Positions 8,886-20,699 are shown, counted from the first letter of the stretch. The stretch is 64,000 nt of DNA from Candidatus Limnocylindrales bacterium (GCA_035571835.1 DATNBU010000017.1:318096-382095), one strand, 5' to 3'. The notes: generated by a model from the sequence alone, not told the origin. Made by a program: numbers and translations.

Positions 8886-10592
8886 ATGAAGACGATTGAA
8901 ACCGATGTGCTCGTGGTCGGCGCGGGGCCGACGGGTCTCTCCGCAGCGCTTTTCCTCGCGCGCGCGGGGCTGTCGTCGCATGTCGTCGAGCGGCGGCCGG
9001 GACCGCAGCGCGCGCCGGCCGCGCATGTCGTCAACGCGCGCACGTTCGAGATCTGGCGCCAGGCCGGCCTCGACATGGACGCGATGCTCGCGCTCGCCAA
9101 GGATCCGCGTGACGCCGGGCAGGTGCACTGGGTAACCAGGCTCGGCGGCGAGATTCTCGGGAGCCTTCCGTACGAGCGCCAGACGGGCGACGTGCTCGAT
9201 GTGACGCCGACTCCGCTTCGCAACCTGTCGCAGCACCGGCTCGAGCGCTTCCTGGCCGAGGAGATCTTCGCGAAGACCGGCGTGCGGCCGGCGTATGCGC
9301 ATCGCTGGGACGACTCGACGCAATCCGGCGGCGGCGTCACGTCGCGCGTGCGCGACGTCGCGACCGGCGATGTCTACGAGGTGCGAAGCCGCTACGTGAT
9401 TGCCGCCGACGGCGCGGGAAGCCCGCTTCGCAAGTCGCTCGGCATTTCGTGCCTCGGCCCGGACCGCATCCAGGCGTTCGTGATGATCCACTTCGAAGCG
9501 AACCTGCGGCCGCTCGTTGCGGACAACCCCGGCGTGATCTTCTGGATTTCCGATCCGTCGTGCGCCGGATGCCTCGTCGCGCACGACATCGATCGCGAGT
9601 GGGTCTTCATGCACGCGTGGGATCCGTCGGTCGAATCGTTCGAGAGTTATGACGACGCGCGCTGCATGGATCTGGTGCGGCGCGCGATGGTCGCCAGCGA
9701 CATTCCGCTGACGATCCGCGCCGCCGCGCCGTGGCTGATGACGTCACAGATCGCCGAGCGATACCGCGAAGGCCGCATCTTTCTCGCCGGCGACGCCGCG
9801 CACCGCTTCCCGCCAACCGGCGGCATGGGCCTGAACACCGGCGTGCAGGACGCGCACAACCTCGTCTGGAAAATTGCCGCGGTCGAAAAAGGCTGGGCGG
9901 ACCCGACGATCCTCGACACGTACGAGAGCGAACGCCGGCCGGTCGCGAGCTACAACGCCGAGCAGAGCCTCGCGAACGCGGTCCGGCTGATGGAGGTTCC
10001 CGTCGCGATGGGGACCGCCGATCTACCGGACGCCGCGCGCCGCAGCTTCGACGAGATGCTCGAGAGTCCTCGGCGTCGCGCGGAAGTCGCTGCAGCCATT
10101 GCGAACCAGGCCGAGCATTTCGACATGCTCGGGCTGCAGATGGGCTTCGCGTATCCGGAGGGCGCAGTGCTGAGCGACGGAAGCGAAGCGGTCGGCCTGT
10201 CGAATCCGATCCGCGAATTCGTGCCGTCGAGCCGGCCGGGCTCGCGGCTTCCGCACGGCTGGATCGTGAAGAACGGCGCGCGCGTCTCGACGCTCGATCT
10301 GATTTCTACCGACAGGCTCACGCTGCTGGTGCCGAAAGGATCCGGTTTGTCGACGACGAGCATTGCTGCGCCGATTCGCGTGGTCGAGTGGGGTAAAGAC
10401 GTCGACGATCCGGACAACTGGTGGGAACATGTCGCGGCACTGGCCGGCGGCGGCGGTCTTCTGGTGCGACCCGACCAGCACGTCGCGGCGCGTTTCGTGC
10501 GCGTGCCCGCGGCGGACGAGCTGATGGCCGTTCTGGAAAAGTTGCAGTTTCTGTCGCACGCCGGCGGTGCGCGCCGCGCAGCCGGAGCCTGA
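8886..10592 (+). CDS. FAD-dependent aromatic-ring monooxygenase (PheA/MhpA type)
   Basis: 568 residues. Features of class A flavoprotein hydroxylases are visible: GAGPTGLSAALFLARAG at about 12-28 for the FAD ADP moiety; the conserved AADGAGSPLRK around 170-180; and GDAAHRFPPTGGMGLN with Asp303, binding the flavin ribityl. A thioredoxin-like C-terminal tail follows. Family members (phenol 2-monooxygenase, MhpA, TfdB) use NAD(P)H and O2 to hydroxylate a phenolic ring, which would supply the catechol cleaved by the 7040-8008 enzyme. The ATG lies 6 bp after the palindromic repeat, so translation may depend on coupling or on an unusual leader. Its stop is 3 bp before the next start. Confidence 0.88.
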   Translation: MKTIETDVLVVGAGPTGLSAALFLARAGLSSHVVERRPGPQRAPAAHVVNARTFEIWRQAGLDMDAMLALAKDPRDAGQVHWVTRLGGEILGSLPYERQTGDVLDVTPTPLRNLSQHRLERFLAEEIFAKTGVRPAYAHRWDDSTQSGGGVTSRVRDVATGDVYEVRSRYVIAADGAGSPLRKSLGISCLGPDRIQAFVMIHFEANLRPLVADNPGVIFWISDPSCAGCLVAHDIDREWVFMHAWDPSVESFESYDDARCMDLVRRAMVASDIPLTIRAAAPWLMTSQIAERYREGRIFLAGDAAHRFPPTGGMGLNTGVQDAHNLVWKIAAVEKGWADPTILDTYESERRPVASYNAEQSLANAVRLMEVPVAMGTADLPDAARRSFDEMLESPRRRAEVAAAIANQAEHFDMLGLQMGFAYPEGAVLSDGSEAVGLSNPIREFVPSSRPGSRLPHGWIVKNGARVSTLDLISTDRLTLLVPKGSGLSTTSIAAPIRVVEWGKDVDDPDNWWEHVAALAGGGGLLVRPDQHVAARFVRVPAADELMAVLEKLQFLSHAGGARRAAGA

Positions 10593-10595
10593 AAG

Positions 10596-11735
10596 ATGCT
10601 GGCATTCGTATTCAACCTGATGGCGTCGCTGCAGGGTTCGTGGGAGCCGGCATTTCAGGAAGCGCTGAAAGAAGGCGAACGTGGGGACGTCCAGATCGCG
10701 GATCTCACCGACGCACTGACGTTCGCACGCGCCGACGTCGACGGACGCCGCCGAGTTCTCGCTGTAACGCGCTATCGCGGCGGCAACATCGATGCAGTCG
10801 ATCTGTCGGCCGTTCTTTCTTCCAATCCGACGGATCCGATCGCGGCCTTCGGGCAGCGCGGCTACGACCAGCTGCTTTCCGATATCCGAACCGCGCCGCC
10901 GGGCGCGCACGTGCGCGTTCCGGCATCCGCGCTCGTCATCCCGTTCGATTGCGCCGATCACCACATCGCCGTCGGCACGAACTATCCCGAGCACGCCGAC
11001 GATGCCGGAACGGTGCGCCCGTTCCTGTTTCCCAAGCTGGTCCAGGCCGGAGCGTCCGGCGATGACGTCGCGGTGCGCGGCGGGCTGCTCGACTACGAAG
11101 TCGAGATCGCCGTGGTCACGCTCGAGCCGCTGGCCGGCCGGGATCCGGATCACCTCGGCCTCGTGCTTGCCAACGACTTCACCGATCGCGAGGCGCTGAT
11201 GCACGCGGTCGATCGCCACGACATCGAATCGGGCAAAGGCTTCACGACCGGCAAGAGCTTTCCCGGCTATCTCCCGGTCGGAAACCTTTTCGTGATTCCG
11301 CGCGACTGGAAGACTTTCGTGCGCGGCCTCGAGCTGCGGCTGTTCGTGAACGAAGCGCTCCGCCAGCGATCGTCGTCATCGGAAATGGTCTGGGACGTCA
11401 GCGAAGTGCTCGCGCAGACCCTCGCCCGCAAAGGCGTGCGCTGGGAGCATCGTGGGAATGACATTCCACTGTTCGACGGCGACGCGATTCCCGCGCGGAC
11501 GCTCATTCTGACAGGTACGCCGCACGGCACCGTGTTCAGCGGCGTACCGGCTGCGGTGATCGCATCCGGGCTCGTGCGATGGCTCGCGGGCGGATGGAAC
11601 GAAGGGCTTCCAGGAAATGTCATCCGCGCATATGTCGATGCGGCACGCCACGCCGAAGCGTACCTTCAGCCGGGAGACGAAGTCTTCATCCACGTCGCGC
11701 GGCTCGGCGAGCTGAAGAGTCGCGTCGTCGACTGA
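10596..11735 (+). CDS. Fumarylacetoacetate hydrolase-family protein
   Basis: 379 residues. The C-terminal half has the FAH fold signature: GTNYPEHADD, LLDYEVEIAVV giving metal ligands Glu168 and Glu170, then NDFTDRE with Asp194, and GKSFPGYLPVG and LTGTPHGTVF further on. Members cleave carbon-carbon bonds in 2-oxo or dioxo acids (fumarylacetoacetase, HpcE, 2-hydroxyhepta-diene hydratases or decarboxylases) with Mg2+ or Mn2+. Coming straight after the monooxygenase and after a ring-cleavage dioxygenase, it probably processes the ring-opened product. It is longer than the usual 200-300 residues because of an N-terminal domain of about 115 residues. It ends 1 bp from a convergent gene. Confidence 0.86.
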   Translation: MLAFVFNLMASLQGSWEPAFQEALKEGERGDVQIADLTDALTFARADVDGRRRVLAVTRYRGGNIDAVDLSAVLSSNPTDPIAAFGQRGYDQLLSDIRTAPPGAHVRVPASALVIPFDCADHHIAVGTNYPEHADDAGTVRPFLFPKLVQAGASGDDVAVRGGLLDYEVEIAVVTLEPLAGRDPDHLGLVLANDFTDREALMHAVDRHDIESGKGFTTGKSFPGYLPVGNLFVIPRDWKTFVRGLELRLFVNEALRQRSSSSEMVWDVSEVLAQTLARKGVRWEHRGNDIPLFDGDAIPARTLILTGTPHGTVFSGVPAAVIASGLVRWLAGGWNEGLPGNVIRAYVDAARHAEAYLQPGDEVFIHVARLGELKSRVVD

Positions 11736-11736
11736 C

Positions 11737-13338
11737 TCAACGCACGCGCGACGCAGCCGCACGCACGCCCTCCTGCCAGCTCGAAGAGGACGTATCGATG
11801 CGGATGCCCCCGGACCATTCGACGGGCTCCTCGAATTCCGCGCGGATCGAATCGTACAGGCCTGGACCCGCTTCCGACGCATCGTTGCCGGCCGCGGCGC
11901 GCTCCGCCAGCCGCTCGAGGATTTCTTCGCGTGGTGCGACCACTTCGACGAGCATGCAGCGCACGTCGTGTTCTCGCGCCCACTGCGCTGCAGCGTCGCG
12001 CCACGCGCGCCGCGAATACGTCGCATCGAGGATCGCCGTCCGTCCGGATACCACGACATGGCGCGCTTCTTCGAGCATGCGACCGTAGATCGCTGCGCGG
12101 CCGGCGTCGCTGTAACGACCCTGTGCGTACGATCCGCCGCCCGACGGTGCGGACACGTGCCGGCGTACGCGGTCCGACGAGATCACGACACCGCCGGTCG
12201 CGTCGGCGATGGCTTCGGCAACCGTCGTCTTGCCGGTGCCGATCATTCCACACAGCAGCACGACTGCGCCCGGGCCGCGCGGCTCGAGAAACCGGAAGCC
12301 GAGATCCAGATGCTCCCGGGTGCTGTCCTTCGCGTGCGCCCGCTGCTCGTCGGGCAGCGTCCGGTCTACGGCGACGAGCGACGCAACCTTCGCACGCACC
12401 AGCGCCCGGTAGCTCAGGAAGTAATCGACGACGCTGAACAGGTGGTAGTCGCCGCTCGCTGCGGCATAGCGGCGAAGGAACCTGCCGGCAAGGTCGCCGC
12501 GGCCGCGGTACGTCAGGTCCATCGCCAGGAACGCAGCGTCCGAAGCGGCGTCGATGCGCCGGAAGTCCTCGCGGAATTCGATGCAGTCGATCATCACCGG
12601 ATCCGATTCGTCGCGCTCGAACCACACGTGCTCCGAGTGGAGATCGCCGTGTCCGTCGACGACGCGCCCGCGCGTGCGGCGCGCCTCGAAATCCTCGCGC
12701 CTCGCCGCGACGAGCTCGCCGGCCCTGCGCCGCAGCTCTTCGACTTCGTCCGGCGGCGCGATCTCATGCGGCGCAGCGCGCAGCGCATCGACGTTCGCTC
12801 GCGCCGGTCCGGTGGTGCGCGCAAGCCATTCCTCGCTGGCAAAGGGAGCCGGTGCGCCGAGCGAATGCTCGTGATGGAACGCGGCGAGCCGAACGGCGAT
12901 GCGGTCGATCTGCGATACCGTCACCGCGCCGCGCTCGACGAGGCTTCGCAGATCGCGGCCTTCGGCAAGACGCCGCATGACGACGCAGTGCTCGACCGCA
13001 AGCGGATCGCTGCTCGGACCGTCGGAAATCGCGCCGATGCGGACGCGCTCGCCATCGAAGATGACCGGTGCGATCCCGAGATACACGTCCGGCGCGAGCC
13101 GGCGATTGAGCGCGATCTCGCGAACGCTGTCCGCAAGACGCTCGCCCGGATCGCTGAAATCGAGGAAAGCGAGCTTTACCGGGCGGCGAAGCTTGTAGAC
13201 GTGACCGGCGGTCAGGAACACGTGAGAAATATGGGTGTCGACGCGAGCAATGCCCCCGGCTGCCCCCGGATCATCCGGATAGGCCGCCGCATCGAGGAGG
13301 CGGGCGAGCCACGGGTAATCGCGTACGGTCCCATCCAT
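11737..13338 (-). CDS. Bifunctional aminoglycoside-phosphotransferase-like / P-loop kinase fusion
   Basis: 533 residues in two parts. Residues 1 to about 340 form an APH-like kinase: a HVFLTAGHVYKLRRP nucleotide-binding strand, the VDGHGDLHSEHVWF catalytic loop and IDCIEF metal site. Residues about 350-533 are a gluconate-kinase-like P-loop domain with GMIGTGKTT near 365 and a DATYSRRAWRD region. The fusion is widespread in bacteria (COG2187/COG0645), but the substrate is unknown. True antibiotic resistance is unlikely because the family is mostly chromosomal and conserved. It converges on the FAH gene and diverges from the exported protein to the right. Confidence 0.85.
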   Translation of the reverse strand: MDGTVRDYPWLARLLDAAAYPDDPGAAGGIARVDTHISHVFLTAGHVYKLRRPVKLAFLDFSDPGERLADSVREIALNRRLAPDVYLGIAPVIFDGERVRIGAISDGPSSDPLAVEHCVVMRRLAEGRDLRSLVERGAVTVSQIDRIAVRLAAFHHEHSLGAPAPFASEEWLARTTGPARANVDALRAAPHEIAPPDEVEELRRRAGELVAARREDFEARRTRGRVVDGHGDLHSEHVWFERDESDPVMIDCIEFREDFRRIDAASDAAFLAMDLTYRGRGDLAGRFLRRYAAASGDYHLFSVVDYFLSYRALVRAKVASLVAVDRTLPDEQRAHAKDSTREHLDLGFRFLEPRGPGAVVLLCGMIGTGKTTVAEAIADATGGVVISSDRVRRHVSAPSGGGSYAQGRYSDAGRAAIYGRMLEEARHVVVSGRTAILDATYSRRAWRDAAAQWAREHDVRCMLVEVVAPREEILERLAERAAAGNDASEAGPGLYDSIRAEFEEPVEWSGGIRIDTSSSSWQEGVRAAASRVR

Positions 13339-13577
13339 CCGCGCCTTCTAGCGGCCGTCGGTCTCTCGTACGAGCGCGGTGCGGCCCGCGATTGTGAATT
13401 TTGCCCGGTGTTTCCCGCCATTGCCGAGGTTACACTCGCCCGCTCATGCCCAGCCCTGGCCTCACCAGGCGGACGCCGCGAACGCTGCGGTTGCCCGTCC
13501 GTCCTCGAATGCTGCGCGGTGTGCTTCCGGCGTTTCGCCGGTGGATGCCGTGCGGGCTGCCCGGTCGGACGCTTCGC

Positions 13578-15632
13578 ATGCAGCGGCCGGCGGGCTCCAT
13601 GGTCCTTGCGGCATTCGTGATCGCGTCGTGCCGCCCTGCTGCGGCAATCGACACGGCCGACCGCTGCTTCGTCGACAAGATGCGCGCCATGCGCGTGGTT
13701 GCGGCGCGCGAGTTCCGTTGCGGCGACGACGAGCAGTGTCTCGACAAGGCGGCGGTGCACGCCGACCACATCGTCGACGCGGCCGATGCTCGCGCGTCCG
13801 CCGCGGGCTTCACGTGTCCGGCGACCACCGAATCGCTCGGCCTCGCCGGCGCGGTCTCGTGGCCGGTGCGTTTCGTTCAGGACCAAGCCGGCAGCGGCCC
13901 CGATCACTGCAACTCGCGGCAGACGCGGGCGGCGGCCAGATTCGCGTCGGCGTACAGCCGCTGCGTTTCGCTGCGCGTGACCGACCCGCCCGCTTTTGAC
14001 GAATGCGCCGGGAGCGCGCGCGAGTCGTTTGCCACGGCATGGAATGCCGCGCTGGCCGCCGATTCCTGTCCGGGAGCCGGCGACAGCGAAGCGGCAGCGC
14101 GTATCGAAGAGGAAATCGAACAGAGCGCGGCGCGTCTCGAAGTGCGCTGCGGCGACGGCCACGTGGCCGGAACCGAAGAGTGCGACGACGGCAACACCGA
14201 CCCGAACGACGGCTGCAGCGCCGACTGCCGCACCGAATCGTGCGGCCGTGTTGCGGGTGAGGTCCGCTGCATCGTCTGTCCGCCCGATTCGGTGCCGAAC
14301 GATGCGTACGACGCATGCCGCTGCGACGACGGTTTCGGCGGCGAGCCCGGCGCGTGCGTCGACGTCGACGAATGCGCTGCCGCCGAGAGCCCCTGCCCCG
14401 TCGAGTCGCCGTGCGTCAATCTGAAAGGCACGTACGCGTGCTCGATCGCATGCACCGCCGATGCGCTGCATGCGGCGCTCGCATCATGCGGCGCGCCGAA
14501 CGGTGCGATCGCGTTCAACTGCACCGACACGGTGATTCCGATCCCGGGCGGCATGGCCGGTGCGCTTCTTCGCGAGAGCCAGTGCAACGGGCTCGTCATC
14601 GACGGCGCCGGCCGCAACATCACGTTCGAGCTCGATCCGGTCTGCTGGCAGACGCCGCTTCTGCCCGAACAGTGTCCCGGCGGCCTCGAGGAAGACGGCA
14701 CGTGCTGGTGCCCGAACGTCGATTCGGGCGAGGAATTCCTGCTGCTGCGCGGCAACGACAACGTCGTGCGCGACCTGACGGTGCGCGGGTTCTTCGAAGG
14801 CATTCCGGTGCGCGGCCGCGGCAACGTCGTCGAGAACGTGCGTTTCGATCGTATGTGCGACGACGCATTCGGCAGCGTGATGACCGGCATCGGCAACGAG
14901 TTCCGTCACCTGACGGTCACCCGGGGATGCGACAAGTGCTCGGAGAACGGCGGCGTCCTCGAGGACACCGACCCCGATCCGCGCGTCGCCGAGCATTACA
15001 ATGCGATCCTGTCGGACATCGACTTCGACGGCTGCCGGACGCCGGTGCGTGCGGCGTCATCCGGCCGCTTCCGTCTCGACAACCTGCGCATGCATCCGGC
15101 GGAGGAGCCGGACTTTCCGTGCGACGGACCGCGTTTTTCGGCCGGCAGCGACGCGTCATCGGTGGTCGTCGAGATGACCGGCAGCACGATCGAAGACTGC
15201 CGTCACGGCGTGCGGCTCGGCCGCGGCACCGATGCGGTGATTTCGAGCTCGCGCATTGCCGGCTGCGCGCTGCGAGGGATCCGCGCGGCGGGCACGGCGC
15301 GGGTTTCGGTCGAAGAATCGCGGATCGAAGATAACGGCGGCTCCGGATCGTCCGAGCCGGGTTTCGGCGGTGCCGCGGCCGTCGGCAGCGCCGCGCTCGA
15401 TCTTGGCGGCGGCAGTCTCGTCATCGATGGTGCGCCGCGTTCGAGCGCCGGCGGCAACTGGCTGTGCGGCAATCATGGGCCGAACGGAACGCTGCGCGAC
15501 CTCGACATCGAGGCGGGCCTTACCGCGACTGCGATCGGCAACTGGTGGTGCTCGCTCGATTCGCCGGCCGGCCGCATCGTCGGCGATGCGTCGATCGATC
15601 CCGTCCTTCCACGCGCTCCGCTCGAACCGTAA
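13578..15632 (+). CDS. Exported Cys-rich, EGF-like, beta-helix repeat protein
   Basis: The start is placed at the ATG 13578 because it opens a signal peptide (SMVLAAFVIASC...AAA). The frame is open back to 13401 with another ATG at 13446, but that part is Arg/Pro-rich and not convincing. Then follow a Cys-containing domain, a myxococcal-type ECDDGNTDPNDGCSADC repeat (about residues 195-215), an EGF-like calcium-binding motif (DVDECAAAE...NLKGTYAC) and a right-handed beta-helix (about 300-670) with repeated VVIDGAGRNITF-like and SSRIAGCALRGIRA turns. Parallel beta-helices of this kind occur in pectate-lyase-like and cell-surface proteins. No lyase catalytic residues were recognised. The function is unknown and the protein is presumably secreted. 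Confidence 0.72.
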   Translation: MQRPAGSMVLAAFVIASCRPAAAIDTADRCFVDKMRAMRVVAAREFRCGDDEQCLDKAAVHADHIVDAADARASAAGFTCPATTESLGLAGAVSWPVRFVQDQAGSGPDHCNSRQTRAAARFASAYSRCVSLRVTDPPAFDECAGSARESFATAWNAALAADSCPGAGDSEAAARIEEEIEQSAARLEVRCGDGHVAGTEECDDGNTDPNDGCSADCRTESCGRVAGEVRCIVCPPDSVPNDAYDACRCDDGFGGEPGACVDVDECAAAESPCPVESPCVNLKGTYACSIACTADALHAALASCGAPNGAIAFNCTDTVIPIPGGMAGALLRESQCNGLVIDGAGRNITFELDPVCWQTPLLPEQCPGGLEEDGTCWCPNVDSGEEFLLLRGNDNVVRDLTVRGFFEGIPVRGRGNVVENVRFDRMCDDAFGSVMTGIGNEFRHLTVTRGCDKCSENGGVLEDTDPDPRVAEHYNAILSDIDFDGCRTPVRAASSGRFRLDNLRMHPAEEPDFPCDGPRFSAGSDASSVVVEMTGSTIEDCRHGVRLGRGTDAVISSSRIAGCALRGIRAAGTARVSVEESRIEDNGGSGSSEPGFGGAAAVGSAALDLGGGSLVIDGAPRSSAGGNWLCGNHGPNGTLRDLDIEAGLTATAIGNWWCSLDSPAGRIVGDASIDPVLPRAPLEP

Positions 15633-15652
15633 AAACGACCGGAAGTATGGAC

Positions 15653-15973
15653 ATGTCGAACGAGGGCAGGAAGGATGTGGCCACGATGATCCGCTGCAAC
15701 CACAGGTTCGCTCGCCCGCTGCTTCTTGGTGCATGGCTGCTGATGACGCCGCCCGTTCCTTTGGGAACCGAGCTGCCTCCGATCTCGAGATGGACGCAGG
15801 CGTCGTCGCATGAAACCTCCGCGGACTGCGAGAAGAGCAGGGAACAGATGCGCAGCAGCGCGCGCTTCATCGTTACGAGCGTGCCCAACGCGAGTGCGCT
15901 GGCAATTGCCGCGGCGCTCGGCCGGCTGCAGGCAAGATGCATCGAGAACGCTCCGGCCGCAGCCAAACCGTAA
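15653..15973 (+). CDS. Small probable exported protein of unknown function
   Basis: 106 residues from the ATG at 15653, chosen because GGAAG lies 7 nt upstream; ATGs at 15647 and 15686 are alternatives. A hydrophobic stretch (RPLLLGAWLLMTPPVPLG) looks like a signal peptide or single membrane anchor. The remainder is polar and helical with two Cys. I do not recognise it. It sits 20 bp after the beta-helix protein gene on the same strand, so it may be cotranscribed with it, and a strong terminator follows at 16001. Confidence 0.5.
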   Translation: MSNEGRKDVATMIRCNHRFARPLLLGAWLLMTPPVPLGTELPPISRWTQASSHETSADCEKSREQMRSSARFIVTSVPNASALAIAAALGRLQARCIENAPAAAKP

Positions 15974-16000
15974 TTTCGACCGGCTCCTGCGATTCAAAAA

Positions 16001-16032
16001 AAAGGGGACAGGCACACGCGCCTGTCCCCTTT
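16001..16032. terminator. Bidirectional intrinsic terminator
   Basis: A perfect 13-bp hairpin (arms 16001-16013 and 16020-16032, 6-nt loop ACACGC) lies between convergent genes. It is flanked by A-runs on the left and TTT on the right, so it can end transcription from both sides. Its stem core GGGGACAGGC resembles the GGGGACAGAC core of the palindromic repeats at 8803 and 32251. Confidence 0.85.
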
Positions 16033-16048
16033 CTCGATGTCCGTTGCT

Positions 16049-18655
<2,607 letters not shown>

Positions 18656-18675
18656 ATCCGCTCCCTTGCGAGCTT

Positions 18676-18691
18676 GTCGCGGGACCGCGAC
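18676..18691. promoter_or_regulatory. Short palindrome in clpB leader
   Basis: GTCGCGG-GA-CCGCGAC, arms of 7 bp with a 2-nt spacer, is centred about 28 bp upstream of the clpB start. It could form a leader hairpin or be a repressor site. It does not match CIRCE or a clear sigma-32 promoter. Confidence 0.3.
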
Positions 18692-18892
18692 TTATTCCGA
18701 AGTAAGCACGAAGATCCGGGGGGCAACCGGGAAATCCCGTGCGCCGGGCCGGCGGCCGATCGGCCGCCGCGACTGCGGAAAACGTGGCAAAACATGTCCG
18801 GCCAGTCCAGCGATCTGCGGGCGCGCGTGCGGCGAAATGCGCCGGCTGTACGGCGCATCCATTGACCAGCCTGCATCGATCGGGATACCTCG

Positions 18893-20299
18893 ATGCACCA
18901 GATGCGGTCGCGTTTCAGATTCCCGGCGCTCGTCGGAGCCTTCATCGGGGCGGCGTGGTGCCCGCATGTGGCGGTGGCCGCACCCGATCACGTCGTGATC
19001 GCAATCATGGAGAACCGCTCGTACGATTCGATCATCGGCTCGGCCGATGCGCCGTACATCAACAGTCTGGTCGCGGATGCCGCGCTGATGACGGCGTCGT
19101 ACGGCGTCACCCATCCCAGCCAGCCGAATTACTTCTGGCTGTTCTCGGGCTCGAACCAGGGCGTCACCGACAACACGTGTCCGGTCGGGCCGTTTGCGAC
19201 GGACAATCTCGGCAGCCTGCTGGTCGCGGTCGGCTACACGTTCACCGGATATTCCGACGAGCTGCCTGCTGCGGGATCGACGGTCTGCAGCTCGGGTGCA
19301 TACCGGCGCAAGCACAATCCGTGGGTCAGCTTCTCGAACATCGCTCCTGCGCAGAACCAGCCGTTCACTGCGTTTCCTGCGGATTTCACGACGCTGCCGA
19401 CGGTATCGATCGTGGTGCCGAACCAGCTTCACGACATGCACGACGGAACCATCGCCGAAGGCGACGCGTGGCTCGCAGCCAACCTCGACGCCTACGTCCA
19501 GTGGGCCGGCGATCACAACAGCCTGTTCGTGCTGACGTGGGACGAGGACGACAACCTCTCGGGCAACCATATTGCCACGCTCATCCTCGGCGCGGGGGTG
19601 GTGCCCGGCGCGTATGCGCAGGTCATCGACCACGTCGATCTGCTGCGGACGATCGAGGACCTCTACGGCCTCGGTTACGCAGGCACGAGCGCGTCGGCGA
19701 CGCCGATTGCGAACATTTTCGCGTCGTGCGGCAACGGCATCGTCGAGAGTCCTGAGGAATGCGATGGCAGCGACGCGGGCTGTGGCGCGGGCGAGAGCTG
19801 CAGCGCGTGCCAGTGCGTGACGATCGCCGCGTGCTCGAGCGGAATCGTGCTGTCGGACGTCTCGCTGAGCCTCGCGGCGGATCCGTTCACCGTGCGGCTC
19901 CGGGCGAGCGCGATTCTTCCCGCTCCGTTTGCCGGCGTGAATCCACCGGTGGCCGGAGTTCGCGTCCGCGTCGACAGCGCGAGCGGCACCGATGGTTTCG
20001 ACGCCACATTGCCCGGCGGCGCCGCGTGGACGACGAACAGTGCCGGAACGCGCTGGACGTATGTCGACCCGACCGCAAGCGTGGCCGGCATCACGAAGGC
20101 CGTCGTCATCGATCGGTCGGCGAAACAAAGCGGCGAGATCCGGATTCTCGTCAAAGGCCGCGGAGGGGCGATCGTGCTGCCCGCACCCACCGGGATCCGA
20201 ACAGCCGTCGTGTTCGGCGATCCGGACGAATGCGCGTCGGCCGAGGCCGCAGACACGCTTTCGTGCTCCGGCGATTCCGAACGCGTGCGCTGCCGGTAG
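18893..20299 (+). CDS. Exported phosphoesterase-family protein
   Basis: 468 residues with a signal peptide (cleavage near VAVAA at 28-29). Residues about 30-280 resemble the PF04185 phosphoesterase family, which includes acid phosphatase and phospholipase C. Markers are VIAIMENRSYDSIIG at the N-terminal metal site, THPSQPNYFWLFSG, and VLTWDEDD...NHIATLILG near the C-terminal metal site. A Cys cluster follows (GNGIVESPEECDG...CSACQC), then a beta-rich C-terminal domain of about 150 residues without a known name. It probably removes phosphate from phosphoesters or phospholipid head groups outside the inner membrane. The substrate is unknown. It diverges from clpB across about 240 bp. Confidence 0.82.
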   Translation: MHQMRSRFRFPALVGAFIGAAWCPHVAVAAPDHVVIAIMENRSYDSIIGSADAPYINSLVADAALMTASYGVTHPSQPNYFWLFSGSNQGVTDNTCPVGPFATDNLGSLLVAVGYTFTGYSDELPAAGSTVCSSGAYRRKHNPWVSFSNIAPAQNQPFTAFPADFTTLPTVSIVVPNQLHDMHDGTIAEGDAWLAANLDAYVQWAGDHNSLFVLTWDEDDNLSGNHIATLILGAGVVPGAYAQVIDHVDLLRTIEDLYGLGYAGTSASATPIANIFASCGNGIVESPEECDGSDAGCGAGESCSACQCVTIAACSSGIVLSDVSLSLAADPFTVRLRASAILPAPFAGVNPPVAGVRVRVDSASGTDGFDATLPGGAAWTTNSAGTRWTYVDPTASVAGITKAVVIDRSAKQSGEIRILVKGRGGAIVLPAPTGIRTAVVFGDPDECASAEAADTLSCSGDSERVRCR

Positions 20300-20384
20300 C
20301 TCGATCCGGATCGGCTGCCGTGCTTAACATGCGCGCGGCCCGGACCTCGTCGCCGGCCGAATCGATCTCGAAAGGAACACGCTC

Positions 20385-20687
20385 ATGGAAGAGAAAGACC
20401 GTCTCGGCGCCAAGCTGCACGACAAGGGCAGGGGCGACGAAGACCAGTACATGGCACAGGTGGAGCGCGAGCGTCTCGCCAGGCTGAGCGCCGGCGGAGG
20501 CGTCGGTGCGCGTGCGTGTCCGCGCGACGGCGACTCGCTCGTCACGCGCATCGAGCACAAAGTCTCGGTCGACGTCTGTCCGACCTGCCATGGAATCTGG
20601 CTCGACAACGGCGAGCTCGAAACGATTCTCAGGAACGAAGAAGAACCGAGCGTGACACGCTGGCTTCGCGTGCTGCTCGGCCGTTGA
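20385..20687 (+). CDS. TFIIB-type zinc-ribbon protein
   Basis: 100 residues. The C-terminal half holds a zf-TFIIB-like ribbon: CPRDGDSLVTRIEHKVSVDV then CPTCHGIWLDNGELE, with four Cys ligands. The N-terminal half is charged and helical (EDQYMAQVERERLARL). AAGGAA precedes the ATG. Proteins of this group are small cytoplasmic zinc-binding proteins of unassigned function. It lies 12 bp before the riboflavin synthase gene, so the two may be cotranscribed, though no functional link is established. Confidence 0.8.
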   Translation: MEEKDRLGAKLHDKGRGDEDQYMAQVERERLARLSAGGGVGARACPRDGDSLVTRIEHKVSVDVCPTCHGIWLDNGELETILRNEEEPSVTRWLRVLLGR

Positions 20688-20699
20688 GCCGGCCGAACG

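Noticed and set aside
11737..13338. Antibiotic-resistance aminoglycoside phosphotransferase
   Set aside because: The APH-like domain is fused to a P-loop kinase in a conserved chromosomal family of unknown substrate, not a mobile resistance gene.
18656..18892. CIRCE or sigma-32 heat-shock control of clpB
   Set aside because: No TTAGCACTC-N9-GAGTGCTAA and no clear CTTGAA/CCCAT pair could be found in the divergent region.
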